Below the pieces are notes generated by a model. That model worked only from the letters and a program-made list of their open reading frames with translations. It did no database searches and was not told the DNA's origin. Below, one piece after another: positions 7,127 through 15,500 of a stretch of DNA of 29,738 nt (position 1 is its first letter; each line of letters opens with the position of its first letter). A program made the translations under genes and the position numbers. The stretch comes from an uncultured Acidaminococcus sp. (GTDB taxonomy: Bacteria > Bacillota > Negativicutes > Acidaminococcales > Acidaminococcaceae): assembly GCA_900554515.1 (NCBI GenBank), contig USHN01000011.1, positions 1-29,738 of the forward strand. Reading direction: 5' to 3'.

Positions 7127-8380
7127 TCAAAACTTCACGCCAAAGGTAATAATACCATCTTTGAAATGCACCATAATTTCCCCGCCCAGAAGCCGCACGG
7201 CTTCCTGTGCCATGGACAGACCAATGCCATAGCCTTGCTGGTTGCTGTTATGGGACTCGTCCCCCCGGTAAAACCGCTCAAAGAAATGCGTATAGTCCAT
7301 AGTGGCGCCATTTTCATAGGAATTGGACACGCTGGCGGAAAAGCGCCCGTTGCTGCCTGTTAAAACGGCCGTGATAGTGCCCTTTTCATCGCAGTATTTG
7401 GCCGCATTATCCATTAGAATAGTAAAGACTTCATACAAGTATTTTTCATTGGACTGTGCCAAAATCCCCGCCGGGATTTCCTGCACCAGGGTTTTCTGCT
7501 GGCCCTTGACCAAAGGAGCAAAGGATTCCACCGCTTCATGGAAAACCCGGCTGATATCCACCTGGCTCTTTTCCAGTGTCTGCTGTGCTTTTTCCCCCAA
7601 TTTCGCCAGCATGATCAGCTCGTTAATTAAGCGTGTTACCCGCTGCACCTGAAAAAGAATATTGTCCGTCCACTGGCTTTTGCCATTGATCAACTCCATG
7701 GCTTCCGCATTGGCGGAAATAATGGCTACAGGGGTTTTTAGTTCATGCCCTGCATTGGTGATAAAGCGCTTTTGGTTGTCCATATTTTCCACAAAGGGAT
7801 GAATCACCCAATTGCACAAAAGCAAAAGAATCCCCATATACAGCAGTACGCAGATAAGACCAAAGCGGAGCGAATACCGCATAAAGCCTTCTACCGCTGC
7901 CACATCCCGGGTACAATCCAGGACCACTACGATTTTGCTGTCATCGCTGGCCGTGCGGATAGAATAGGCATAGCTGGCCCGGTCCCGCTTGAACATCCCC
8001 CAGTCTGCCGCTTGTTCTGCCAGATGTTTTGCTGTTTCCAAGGCCTCTACTTCCGTAAAGGCAGAAATATTGGACAAATTCAGCCGTTTAAACTGCCCCT
8101 TGCGGTCCATGATAACGCTAAAATACCGGATCTGGTGGGCAAATTCCGGGGTATCGTTGTACCAATCCGAATCCGTCAGCCAGCCTTCTGTCACGGCAGG
8201 CTGCGTTTGGGGCATGATCCCGTTGTTCTGGCTGATGACCGTAAGCAGGTGATCCACTTCTGATCGCATTTTCATATACCCGATGGTATTAATGAGCCCC
8301 AGTGCCCCAGCCAGGATAATCACTACTGCGATAAATGCCATCAGGATAAATTTACGCCGCAGGCGCCGGATCATATCCAT
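7127..8380 (-). CDS. Sensor histidine kinase
   Basis: A membrane sensor kinase of 417 residues. Transmembrane segment 1 is near 11-33 and segment 2 near 168-190; between them is a periplasmic domain of about 130 residues with no recognised fold. The H-box NAGHELKTPVAIISANAEAM carries the phosphorylated His, followed by the N-box MDNAAKY and the G-box GYGIGLSMAQEAVRLLGG. No clear HAMP domain separates segment 2 from the H-box (about 30 residues). The ATG at 8380 follows GAGG; a second ATG comes two codons later. It lies eight bases after the response regulator gene, its certain partner. The stimulus is unknown. Confidence 0.94.
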   Translation of the reverse strand: MDMIRRLRRKFILMAFIAVVIILAGALGLINTIGYMKMRSEVDHLLTVISQNNGIMPQTQPAVTEGWLTDSDWYNDTPEFAHQIRYFSVIMDRKGQFKRLNLSNISAFTEVEALETAKHLAEQAADWGMFKRDRASYAYSIRTASDDSKIVVVLDCTRDVAAVEGFMRYSLRFGLICVLLYMGILLLLCNWVIHPFVENMDNQKRFITNAGHELKTPVAIISANAEAMELINGKSQWTDNILFQVQRVTRLINELIMLAKLGEKAQQTLEKSQVDISRVFHEAVESFAPLVKGQQKTLVQEIPAGILAQSNEKYLYEVFTILMDNAAKYCDEKGTITAVLTGSNGRFSASVSNSYENGATMDYTHFFERFYRGDESHNSNQQGYGIGLSMAQEAVRLLGGEIMVHFKDGIITFGVKF

Positions 8381-8388
8381 AGGATGCC

Positions 8389-9063
8389 TCAGCTTTCCAT
8401 TTCTACCAGGCGGTAGGCGCCGTTGCGCTGCCCGTCAATGGTCAGGCTGCCCCCGATGGCCTGGAGTTTTTCCCGCAGATAGGATACATAAATCCATACA
8501 ATGCCTTGGTCTTCCCCAGTTTCATCCTTCCATACATGGTCAAATAAAACCTGGGTATCCACTTTTTTCCCAGGATGAAGCATAAAATACTTCATCAGCT
8601 GGGTTTCCTTGCTGGACAGCCGCACCGCCGACTTGCTGGAAAGCTCCCCTTCTGCACAGTTCAGCGTCACGCTGCCCTGCTTCAGGCGATCCTGTCCAAA
8701 TTCTTTTTGCCGCCGCAATAGGCTGCGCAAGCGAGCCAAGAGTTCCCCCATAGCAAACGGTTTGGTAAGATAATCATCGGCGCCTGCGTCCAGGCCCTGA
8801 ATCCTGTCATCCACTTCGGCTTTGGCCGTCAGCATAATAACCGGAGTACGATCCCCTTCCTGCCGCAATTCCTTAATCGCCGTAATTCCATCTTTGACGG
8901 GCATCATAATATCAAAAACCATGGCATCATATACGTTTTCTCGTGCAAGTCTCTGGGCGATGGCGCCATTTGCTGCAGTGTCTACTTCATAGCCTGCATG
9001 TTCCATAACGGCCTTGAGTGCCATGGACATTGCTTGTTCATCTTCTGCAACCAAAATTTTCAT
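8389..9063 (-). CDS. OmpR-family response regulator
   Basis: A DNA-binding response regulator of 224 residues. The receiver domain has acidic AEDE at residues 6-9, phospho-acceptor Asp51 in FDIMMP, threonine in MLTA and Lys101 in LTKPF. The C-terminal winged helix (about 130-224) includes LSSKETQLMKYF, a recognition region with IYVSYLREKL, and a closing AYRLVE wing. Its ATG overlaps the stop of the alarmone synthetase gene (ATGA) and the kinase gene follows eight bases later. Translation of all three is therefore probably coupled. Targets are unknown. Confidence 0.96.
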   Translation of the reverse strand: MKILVAEDEQAMSMALKAVMEHAGYEVDTAANGAIAQRLARENVYDAMVFDIMMPVKDGITAIKELRQEGDRTPVIMLTAKAEVDDRIQGLDAGADDYLTKPFAMGELLARLRSLLRRQKEFGQDRLKQGSVTLNCAEGELSSKSAVRLSSKETQLMKYFMLHPGKKVDTQVLFDHVWKDETGEDQGIVWIYVSYLREKLQAIGGSLTIDGQRNGAYRLVEMES

Positions 9064-9680
9064 TGGTCCGCCTCCCTGATCAAATTCCGAATGGTCTGCA
9101 TGGACAAATCACAGGCTGCCAGTTCATCTGCGCAGCGCTTGAGTTCCTGCCCGATGAGCTCCGCATTCTGGATATGGTGTTTATATTTCATCTGGTGTTC
9201 CAGACTGGCCCAGGAATCCATGGCCAGCGTCCGCAGCTGAATTTCCGCATAAAAAATTCCCGGCGTTTTTCCTTCCACGTCGGCAAATGGTTTTTCCATT
9301 TCTAAAATAACATGGTAGGAACGATAACCATTGGGTTTTACGTGGTAGATATAGTCTTTTTCTTCCACAATGGTACAGCCCGGGATCTTCCGTAAATACT
9401 GTAAATTAAGAGGAATATCATTCAAAAACCGGCACACAATCCGCACCCCGATGGCGTCATGGATTTCCTTGAGGGCAGAATGTACCGTAAATGGCAGGTT
9501 TTTCCGCTTGCATTTATCTTCCATGCTGGCAGTGGATTTAATCCGGCTTGTCAAATGCTCGTAGGCATTTTCTCCGCATGCTTGTTTTACTGCTTCGTTA
9601 TAGGCTTCAATGGCCCCCAGCAGATCGTTCTGCACTTGTTCCAGAACAGGGCGCCAGTCCTCATATTGATTTCCCAGCAC
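9060..9680 (-). CDS. relQ: Small alarmone synthetase, RelQ type
   Basis: A single-domain (p)ppGpp synthetase that transfers pyrophosphate from ATP to GTP or GDP in the cytoplasm. RelA/SpoT synthetase motifs are intact: HLTSRIKSTASMEDKCKRK, DAIGVRIVCRF with the metal Asp, KPNGYRSYHVIL with the substrate-stacking Tyr, EIQLRTLAMDSWASLEHQ with the catalytic Glu. There is no HD hydrolase domain, and its 206 residues match RelQ/SAS1. The start is GTG at 9680, five bases after GGAGGGG. It is the first gene of an operon with a response regulator (4-base overlap) and a histidine kinase. The promoter is TTGCTA-17-TATGCT at 9712-9740. Confidence 0.93.
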   Translation of the reverse strand: MLGNQYEDWRPVLEQVQNDLLGAIEAYNEAVKQACGENAYEHLTSRIKSTASMEDKCKRKNLPFTVHSALKEIHDAIGVRIVCRFLNDIPLNLQYLRKIPGCTIVEEKDYIYHVKPNGYRSYHVILEMEKPFADVEGKTPGIFYAEIQLRTLAMDSWASLEHQMKYKHHIQNAELIGQELKRCADELAACDLSMQTIRNLIREADQ

Positions 9681-9711
9681 GCCGGCCCCTCCTTTGTGTT
9701 TTATTAGTTAC

Positions 9712-9740
9712 AGCATAACATATTTTTGCAGGGGTAGCAA
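9712..9740 (-). promoter_or_regulatory. Promoter of the alarmone synthetase-two-component operon
   Basis: TTGCTA (9735-9740), 17 bases, TATGCT (9712-9717) on the minus strand, about 31 bases before the GTG. It diverges from the plus-strand promoter at 9812-9841; no operator-like dyad was noticed between them. Confidence 0.6.
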
Positions 9741-9811
9741 TGAAATCTTACGACCAGGATAACGCTCTAATTCCCTTAGATACCCGCCAATTTTCTTTCC
9801 AAAACCAGTCT

Positions 9812-9841
9812 TTGACACAGCCTGTTATCCTACCGTATAAT
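9812..9841 (+). promoter_or_regulatory. Promoter of the SpeD-like operon
   Basis: Consensus TTGACA (9812-9817) and TATAAT (9836-9841) with an 18-base spacer, followed 24 bases later by the AGAGGAGGG ribosome-binding site. It is the strongest-looking promoter in the window, so the three-gene plus-strand operon may be well expressed. Confidence 0.82.
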
Positions 9842-9881
9842 AGGAACGAACAGCAAACAAATCCCAGAGGAGGGAATGCTA

Positions 9882-10346
9882 TTGATCGGAAAAGGAACCC
9901 AGGCGGCGCTGGACATGTACCGTTGTCTGGAAGACGTTATCTGCGACAAAGAACGTATCAAGGACATTATGGAAAATGCAGCGGAGTACTTCAATCTAAA
10001 AGAACTGGCCCTGTACTCCACGGAAAATGAAGACGGGGATGATTACTGCTTCATCATGCTCTGCACCTGCGGCCACATCTTTCTCCACATTTTCCCCAGC
10101 TATGGCTACGTGGGCGGGGATATCTTTATTTTAGATGGTAGCTGTAATCCGGAAGCCGCCGCTACTTACCTGCGCAAGGAATTTGACCCGGATCAGGCCA
10201 AAGTGACGACACTCATCCGGGGCGATGCGGATATCAAGGATATGAAGCCCCGTCGCAAAAAGAACATCAAGACCATCCGCAAAGCCAAAAACGCGGGAGC
10301 CAAGCTGAAAAAGCTGGTGCTCAATCAGAAAAAAGAGGCTCAATAG
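9882..10346 (+). CDS. SpeD-like (AdoMet decarboxylase fold) protein lacking the pyruvoyl serine
   Basis: The core matches the small bacterial S-adenosylmethionine decarboxylase (SpeD/SpeH) fold: GHIFLHIFPSYGYVGGDIF followed by NPEAAATYLRKEF. In the active enzyme (Thermotoga maritima numbering, known) Ser63 self-cleaves to form the pyruvoyl cofactor, with His68 and Cys83 assisting. Aligned by eye, Ser63 becomes Gly64, Cys83 becomes Leu84, and only His69 remains. Processing and decarboxylation therefore look impossible. The last 34 residues are strongly basic (KPRRKKNIKTIRKAK and onward), unusual for SpeD and suggestive of nucleic-acid or membrane contact (inference). I chose TTG at 9882, eight bases after AGGAGG; the in-frame ATG at 9876 lies only two bases from it. 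It leads an operon with a HAD phosphatase and a pentapeptide protein. Confidence 0.8.
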   Translation: MIGKGTQAALDMYRCLEDVICDKERIKDIMENAAEYFNLKELALYSTENEDGDDYCFIMLCTCGHIFLHIFPSYGYVGGDIFILDGSCNPEAAATYLRKEFDPDQAKVTTLIRGDADIKDMKPRRKKNIKTIRKAKNAGAKLKKLVLNQKKEAQ

Positions 10347-10351
10347 GAACT

Positions 10352-11050
10352 ATGATGAACTATCTGCTTTGGGATATCGACGGCACATTGATGCTCACCA
10401 ATTATGCCGGTGTGGCAGCCCTGAAAGAAGCCTTGCAAAAAATCTACGGGCTGGAAGATTTTGAGTTCACCTTTGGCATGAGCGGCCGAACGGACCGGTA
10501 TATTGCCCGCAAAGCCATTGAAGGCATTAAAGGCAGCTGGACGCCGGAAGAAAGTGAACGAATGCTGGAATTTTATGCTACGCTCTTTCCCGCTTCCCTT
10601 GCCAGAAAAAAAGGGCACCTGCTCCCCCATGTAAAGGAGTGTCTTGCCTGGGCTAAGACGAATCCCCAGGTAAAATCCGTACTGCTTACAGGCAATTGTG
10701 AGCCCGCTGCCCACGCTAAGCTGGCCCATTTCGGAATTGAAAATTATTTTGATTATGACTTAAGCGCTTTTGGAGAGATCAGCGAACTGCGAGATGACCT
10801 GTCCATCGCCTTGTGGAAGAAATTGCAAGCGGAGGATCCTGCAGTTCGTCCGGAAGACCTTATCATTATCGGGGATACTCCCCATGACATCCGCTGTGCC
10901 CACGCTATTGGTGCCCGCAGCCTGATTGTGCTGACCGGCAGCGTCTATAAAAAAGAGCAGCTGGAAGCGGAGCATCCCTGGAAAATCATCCCGGAACTCC
11001 CGGAAAATCCAGAAGCATTGCTCTATCTTGTGAAAGAAGAACATCCATGA
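10352..11050 (+). CDS. HAD-family phosphatase, phosphoglycolate phosphatase-like
   Basis: A cytoplasmic HAD-superfamily phosphohydrolase of 232 residues with an alpha-helical cap. The motifs are DIDGT (nucleophile Asp8, acid/base Asp10), LLTGN (motif II threonine), and IIGDTPHDI (motif IV acidic pair). It resembles Gph/PpaX-type enzymes, but the substrate cannot be named; it differs clearly from the second Gph-like gene at 11826. AGGA precedes two consecutive ATGs. It follows the SpeD-like gene by five bases and overlaps the pentapeptide gene by four (ATGA), so all three are co-expressed. Confidence 0.9.
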   Translation: MMNYLLWDIDGTLMLTNYAGVAALKEALQKIYGLEDFEFTFGMSGRTDRYIARKAIEGIKGSWTPEESERMLEFYATLFPASLARKKGHLLPHVKECLAWAKTNPQVKSVLLTGNCEPAAHAKLAHFGIENYFDYDLSAFGEISELRDDLSIALWKKLQAEDPAVRPEDLIIIGDTPHDIRCAHAIGARSLIVLTGSVYKKEQLEAEHPWKIIPELPENPEALLYLVKEEHP

Positions 11051-11793
11051 AAAAAATCTTGTTTTGTTTGACCGTACTGCTGACAGTGCTGCATACAGCG
11101 CCTGCCCTGGCATTTCGGCAGGAAGACGTGAATACCCTGCGCAGTACCGGCTCCTGTCCCGGCGGGGATCTGCGGGGTGCCTATCTCCGCAATGCAGACC
11201 TGACCCATGCAAATTTGGCAAACGCAGACTTAAGTTATGCCGATCTGCAAAGCGCCGTACTGGAAGAAGCCAATTTATCCGGTGCCACGCTTCTAAAAGC
11301 CAATCTGCGTAATGCCTACATGGCCGGCGCCAATCTGGACCATGCCGATGTAACCAGTGCATCTTTGGCCCACACAGTACTGAATCACGCCTCTCTAGTA
11401 GGCATCACCGCATACCGGACCAGTTTTTCTCATGCGCTGCTTACATTTGCTAACCTGTACACGGCGGATCTAAGGGAAAGCAATTTCGATTATTCTAACG
11501 GCGCCATGTCCAACTTTTATTCGGCCAACCTGGCCAGAAGCTGGCTGTTTTCTACCCAGCTCCGCAGCGCCAATTTCACCAGCGCCAATCTCTATGACGC
11601 CCGGATGCAAAAAGCCAGCCTGGTAGATGTCAATTTTAAAAACGCCAATTTGATGAACGCTGTACTGGAAGAAGCCAATTTATCCAAGGCCAATTTAACC
11701 GGTGCCAATCTGGAAAATGCAGATCTCTCCCGCAGCCAGATGGAAGATACCAAATTTACCAGTGCGGAATTGCGAGACGTTTACCGGAAGTAA
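11047..11793 (+). CDS. Exported pentapeptide-repeat protein
   Basis: A 248-residue protein with a Sec signal peptide (residues 1-22, KKILFCLTVLLTVLHTAPALA). The rest is almost entirely A(D/N)LXX pentapeptide repeats, e.g. ADLTHANLANADLSYADL, which fold as a right-handed square beta-helix. A central stretch (about 105-150) is less regular. A single mature Cys sits in SCPGGDL just before the repeats. Cytoplasmic members include gyrase-protecting proteins such as Qnr and MfpA; because this one is exported, that role is unlikely. Possible roles are surface structure or periplasmic binding (inference). The ATG overlaps the HAD stop. It ends the operon before a bidirectional terminator. Confidence 0.93.
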   Translation: MKKILFCLTVLLTVLHTAPALAFRQEDVNTLRSTGSCPGGDLRGAYLRNADLTHANLANADLSYADLQSAVLEEANLSGATLLKANLRNAYMAGANLDHADVTSASLAHTVLNHASLVGITAYRTSFSHALLTFANLYTADLRESNFDYSNGAMSNFYSANLARSWLFSTQLRSANFTSANLYDARMQKASLVDVNFKNANLMNAVLEEANLSKANLTGANLENADLSRSQMEDTKFTSAELRDVYRK

Positions 11794-11828
11794 AAAATTA
11801 GGATGCTCGAGGCATCCTAATTTTTTTA
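11794..11828. terminator. Bidirectional terminator between convergent genes
   Basis: TTAGGATGC/GCATCCTAA with a TCGAG loop, preceded by a run of A and followed by a run of T. It can therefore end transcription from both sides. It serves the pentapeptide-protein gene on the plus strand and gph on the minus strand, whose last codon touches it. Confidence 0.92.
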
Positions 11829-12473
11829 TACCAGTTTTGCAATTTCTTCAGGACGATCCACCAAAAACGCAGGGTTTAGCGCCGCCAGGTCTTCCCTATC
11901 CCGGAATCCCCAGCTGACTAAGATACAGTCCAAGCCGGCCCGGTCCGCCGTTTCTTTATCCACTTCCGAATCCCCTACGTACACCGCTTCCTGCGGATCC
12001 ACGTTCAGCTCCTTCAGTGCTGCCAGGACTGTATCCGGAGCAGGTTTGCGTTTGACCAGAGGACTTTCCCCGATGGCGGTGGAAATGGTATCCGGAAAAT
12101 ACAGCCGTGCCAATTCTTTGACCGCCGGCTGGGTTTTATTGGAGACGATAGCCATTTTAATGCCCCGCCGCTGCAATCCTTCTAAAAGTTCCGGAATCCC
12201 GTCATAGGGTTTAGTAGCCACGTTGCAATGGGCAATATAATACTTGCGGAAGTACAAAAACATCTCCTGAAATTGCGTCTTGGTCACATGGGGCGGCAGG
12301 CTGAGCCTGAGCGTTTGCTCCAGCCCGTTTCCCAGTACCCGGCGCACCTGCAAGGCAGTTTTCTTTGGATAATGGAATTTGGATAGCACCGCATTGACGG
12401 CTTCTGTCAGGTCAGCCAACGTGTCCAGTAGCGTCCCATCCAGATCAAACAATACCGCTTCATAGTTTTTCAT
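11826..12473 (-). CDS. gph: Phosphoglycolate phosphatase (Gph/PpaX-like HAD)
   Basis: A HAD phosphatase of 215 residues with the Gph/PpaX arrangement: LFDLDGTLLDT with nucleophile Asp10 and Asp12, a helical cap (about 16-85), IVSNKT as motif II, KRKPAPDTVL with the motif III lysine, and YVGDSEVDKETA as motif IV. Phosphoglycolate (DNA-repair waste) or pyrophosphate (PpaX) are the usual substrates of the group; I cannot tell which. The start is ATG 12473 with an AAGGGAAGGGA site. A perfect 13-bp dyad lies 22 bases upstream of the start. It stands alone, convergent with the plus-strand operon. Confidence 0.9.
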   Translation of the reverse strand: MKNYEAVLFDLDGTLLDTLADLTEAVNAVLSKFHYPKKTALQVRRVLGNGLEQTLRLSLPPHVTKTQFQEMFLYFRKYYIAHCNVATKPYDGIPELLEGLQRRGIKMAIVSNKTQPAVKELARLYFPDTISTAIGESPLVKRKPAPDTVLAALKELNVDPQEAVYVGDSEVDKETADRAGLDCILVSWGFRDREDLAALNPAFLVDRPEEIAKLV

Positions 12474-12494
12474 GCAATCCCTTCCCTTTACGCC

Positions 12495-12526
12495 TGTGAT
12501 ATGATAATTGTCTTTATCATATCACA
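12495..12526. promoter_or_regulatory. Perfect 13-bp inverted repeat upstream of gph
   Basis: TGTGATATGATAA (12495-12507) and TTATCATATCACA (12514-12526) are exact reverse complements around a six-base spacer. There is no T-run on either side, so it is not a simple terminator. A -10-like TATGAT lies inside the arm for minus-strand transcription of gph, so a protein operator or an mRNA leader hairpin is possible. Confidence 0.6.
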
Positions 12527-12579
12527 TTTGCCAGGAAACGTTTTCTTACTTTTTGGGACAAAGTCACCTCTTATGCGCT

Positions 12580-15500
12580 TTAGAACGTATACCGCAGCCC
12601 AATATTCCACATCCATTTGCTGCGCACGCCGCCGCTAAAGTTTTTCTCTACATCACCGTAAAGATAGGCTCCTTTGCCGATAGACGTCTGGGCTCCCAAT
12701 CCCAATGTCAGCCAGCTGCTGCCGAAGTCATAATCATCCCGCAAGGTATCCTCGTTTTTATCCAGATAGCGGGCACGGGCATCTCCTAAAAATTCATGGT
12801 TCCAGAACAGCTTACCGTAGTATTCCGTACGTCCTAATTTCCGTCCAGCGGTGAGCCCGGTACGGAAGATAAGGCTGTTAATGCCTTCCAGGTAACCATA
12901 GGTGCCCTGGCTGGAAGTATACGTGTCTCCGCTCAAATGGCTGTAGGTCAATTGCGCCTGCGGTTCAGCGTACCATCCCTTTGATAGCTCGGCTCTGCGC
13001 CCGTATTCAGCACTGAGAGTATAGACATTGCCGCTCCAGCGAGCATTTTCCGGATAGTCTCCAAAGGCTTTTATTTTGCCGTTGGCACTGCCCCATTGCC
13101 CTACCAGGTCTAGATAGTCGCCTTTATCCCATAGCGTAGTGTAATAGATACTAGCAACATCCAAGTTCATCCCGGAATCTTCCTCCATACGAGGATGACC
13201 GAAGTCCACGTCCGTATGGTGATAGGCACCGCCCACAAAACGGCGGGTCTTGCCCTGGCGTTTTAATTCCCGATCATAGCCGATCTGGTACATAGTAAAA
13301 CCAGACAATCCTTCCAGGCCTTTTACCCTGTATTCGCCGCGGCGCAGACGTACCCATAGGCCGTCATCCTGCTCGCTACTGCGTAATTCGCCCAATCTTT
13401 TTTGCAACGTATCCTGTTCCAGCCACAAGGCTGCATACCGGCTGCGGTTCAGGTAGGTATTATTTTCCCCATTCTCTGTCATATGGGGATTGGGCATTGG
13501 TCTCGGTTGAGGCTGAGGTTGTGGTTCTGGTTGTGGTTCTGGTTGTGGTTCTGGTTCTGGTTGGGGCTCCGGCTCTGGTTGTGGCACAGGCTCATCCGTC
13601 ATCCGCACATACCAGTTCGTTCCTTCAGACGGAACGTCCGTATACCCTAAGGATTCATCTGGATTCTTATTCGTGACTTCCACCTTATGAGTAAATAAGC
13701 CGCCATTTTGCAGCTGTGCATTTCCTGTAAATACAGCTTCTGGATTTACGCTTTCGTCCTTTACCAGCAAGACATAACCATCATTGGCTTCACGGTTGTA
13801 TGTTTTGCTATAGTCATTGATCATGATATCATGAGACCCCAAGCTACTATCAGTGATAAAGAGCTGGTCGCCGTGCCCGTTTACAGTTTTATCAGAAGCA
13901 CTTTCCTGCAGGTTTGTGCGAAACAGCAAGTTTCCACCCTCACCTGACAGATGCGTGACTTTCACATTGGCATAATTATGGTTTTCAACAGCTTTATTCC
14001 CTGCCGTGCCCAGATTAAAAGTACCACCGGTAGACAGTCGAAGTGTATCCAAAACACTGTTCCAAGTACTTCCATCCGGATATACTACACTCCGTGGTAC
14101 AGTATTAGATTCCGTTGCACGATAATTATTCACGTTATCATTTAAATTCCAGATGGCCCCGTCTGACAGGCTGACTGTTGTTTTCCCGTCAATATCGCTA
14201 AGTTCGTCCCTACAGTCAAATACGTTCCCATAAAAAAAGGATTGGTCCGTATGGAAATCCAGGTTTGTAATTCCGCCATCTTGGGTAACAACTGTACCCA
14301 CCAGCTTTGTTGTACCATCATTGGGTTCTGTATTGATTTCCGCAGTTCCCGTCTGGTTAGCAATCACGAAATGATCACCAGTACCCTGGATTGCGGCCGT
14401 ACCGCTTGTATGTACCGTAATCGTTCCGTAAGGTCCCCCCGCAGGAGAACGGGCTGCATCCAAATTAATTGGATACCCCACATTTTCTATCGTTAGATTT
14501 TTGGCATTAACATGAATACTTCCATTATGATAAGTACTCAATCCTGATTCTGAATTGCTAATTGTTACATTATTGAGGGGAGAGTCTTGTGTGCCCAGAT
14601 TCAAAGTACCGCCATAATTTGAAGCATCAGGGGTAGGCGAAAAAGGAAGAGAGATCGGATAACGCCAACCAATGAACGTTGCATCCCGAAAGTTTTTAAT
14701 ATCAACATTACCGCTGAGGACATCCATTCTGGAATTTTTATCGCGCACAGCGATACCTTCACCATCATGATCTTTACCACCACGTAATATTAATCCTTCA
14801 TCTGTTCCGGATCCGGCGCCCACAGTGATTTTCCCACCGTTTTTAACGTTAACGTCAGTTCCCAGTGTGGTTATGGCAATTTTCTTTCCATATAACCTTA
14901 TTTTTCCATTATCAATCGCATTTACTCCATGCCCATTTTCTCGATTCTCTATGGTTACCACTTCTGCCGGGGCATCCTTGCTCCCCACCTGCACCAAAGC
15001 GTCTCCATTCGGATTGCTAGCGTATCCCTTGGAACAAATGGCTTCCATCATATTTGTTATGGACAAATTTTTAGAAAATACATATACATGGGAATATGTA
15101 CTGCTTAAAGTATCTGCAGTAGCCGCTAACCCGGTCTTCTGTTGTCCATTATCAATTGCGGTAAGGGAAACGCTGTTTACTATATGGTCCGTATCTCCCA
15201 GATAGATAGTGCCATGAGTCCCTGCGCTTACATTTTCGTATTGCCCTTTTGTAGTGAGCGTTATTTGAGGGCTATATATCTTTACCGTACCGCCTTCCCC
15301 TGCATAAATAGTGGATCGACTGGTACGATCTCCCATATTCGACAGTGCGATAGAATTCTCTGCACTAAGATTCTTAACAGATTCATCAACCGTTACCGTG
15401 CCACCGGATATAGCACGGATATTGGAAGTGCGTCCTAGAGAAGAACGTTTGTTTTGAAATTCCGGACTGGATAGAGAAAGCTGGAGAGAATCCAGATTTT

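Noticed and set aside
7127..8380. Defective kinase because no HAMP domain is visible
   Set aside because: The H, N and G boxes are intact. Many Firmicutes kinases join the second membrane helix to the phosphorylation domain by a short linker.
9060..9680. Full-length Rel (synthetase plus hydrolase)
   Set aside because: There is no HD hydrolase domain and no TGS/ACT tail; the frame is complete at 206 residues with a good start.
12495..12526. CRP-type binding site (TGTGA and TCACA)
   Set aside because: The half sites are 22 bases apart instead of six. The exact 13-bp arms suggest a different protein or an RNA hairpin.
13505..13594. CRISPR-like array
   Set aside because: The repeats are contiguous hexanucleotides with no spacers, inside a coding sequence for a Pro-rich linker.
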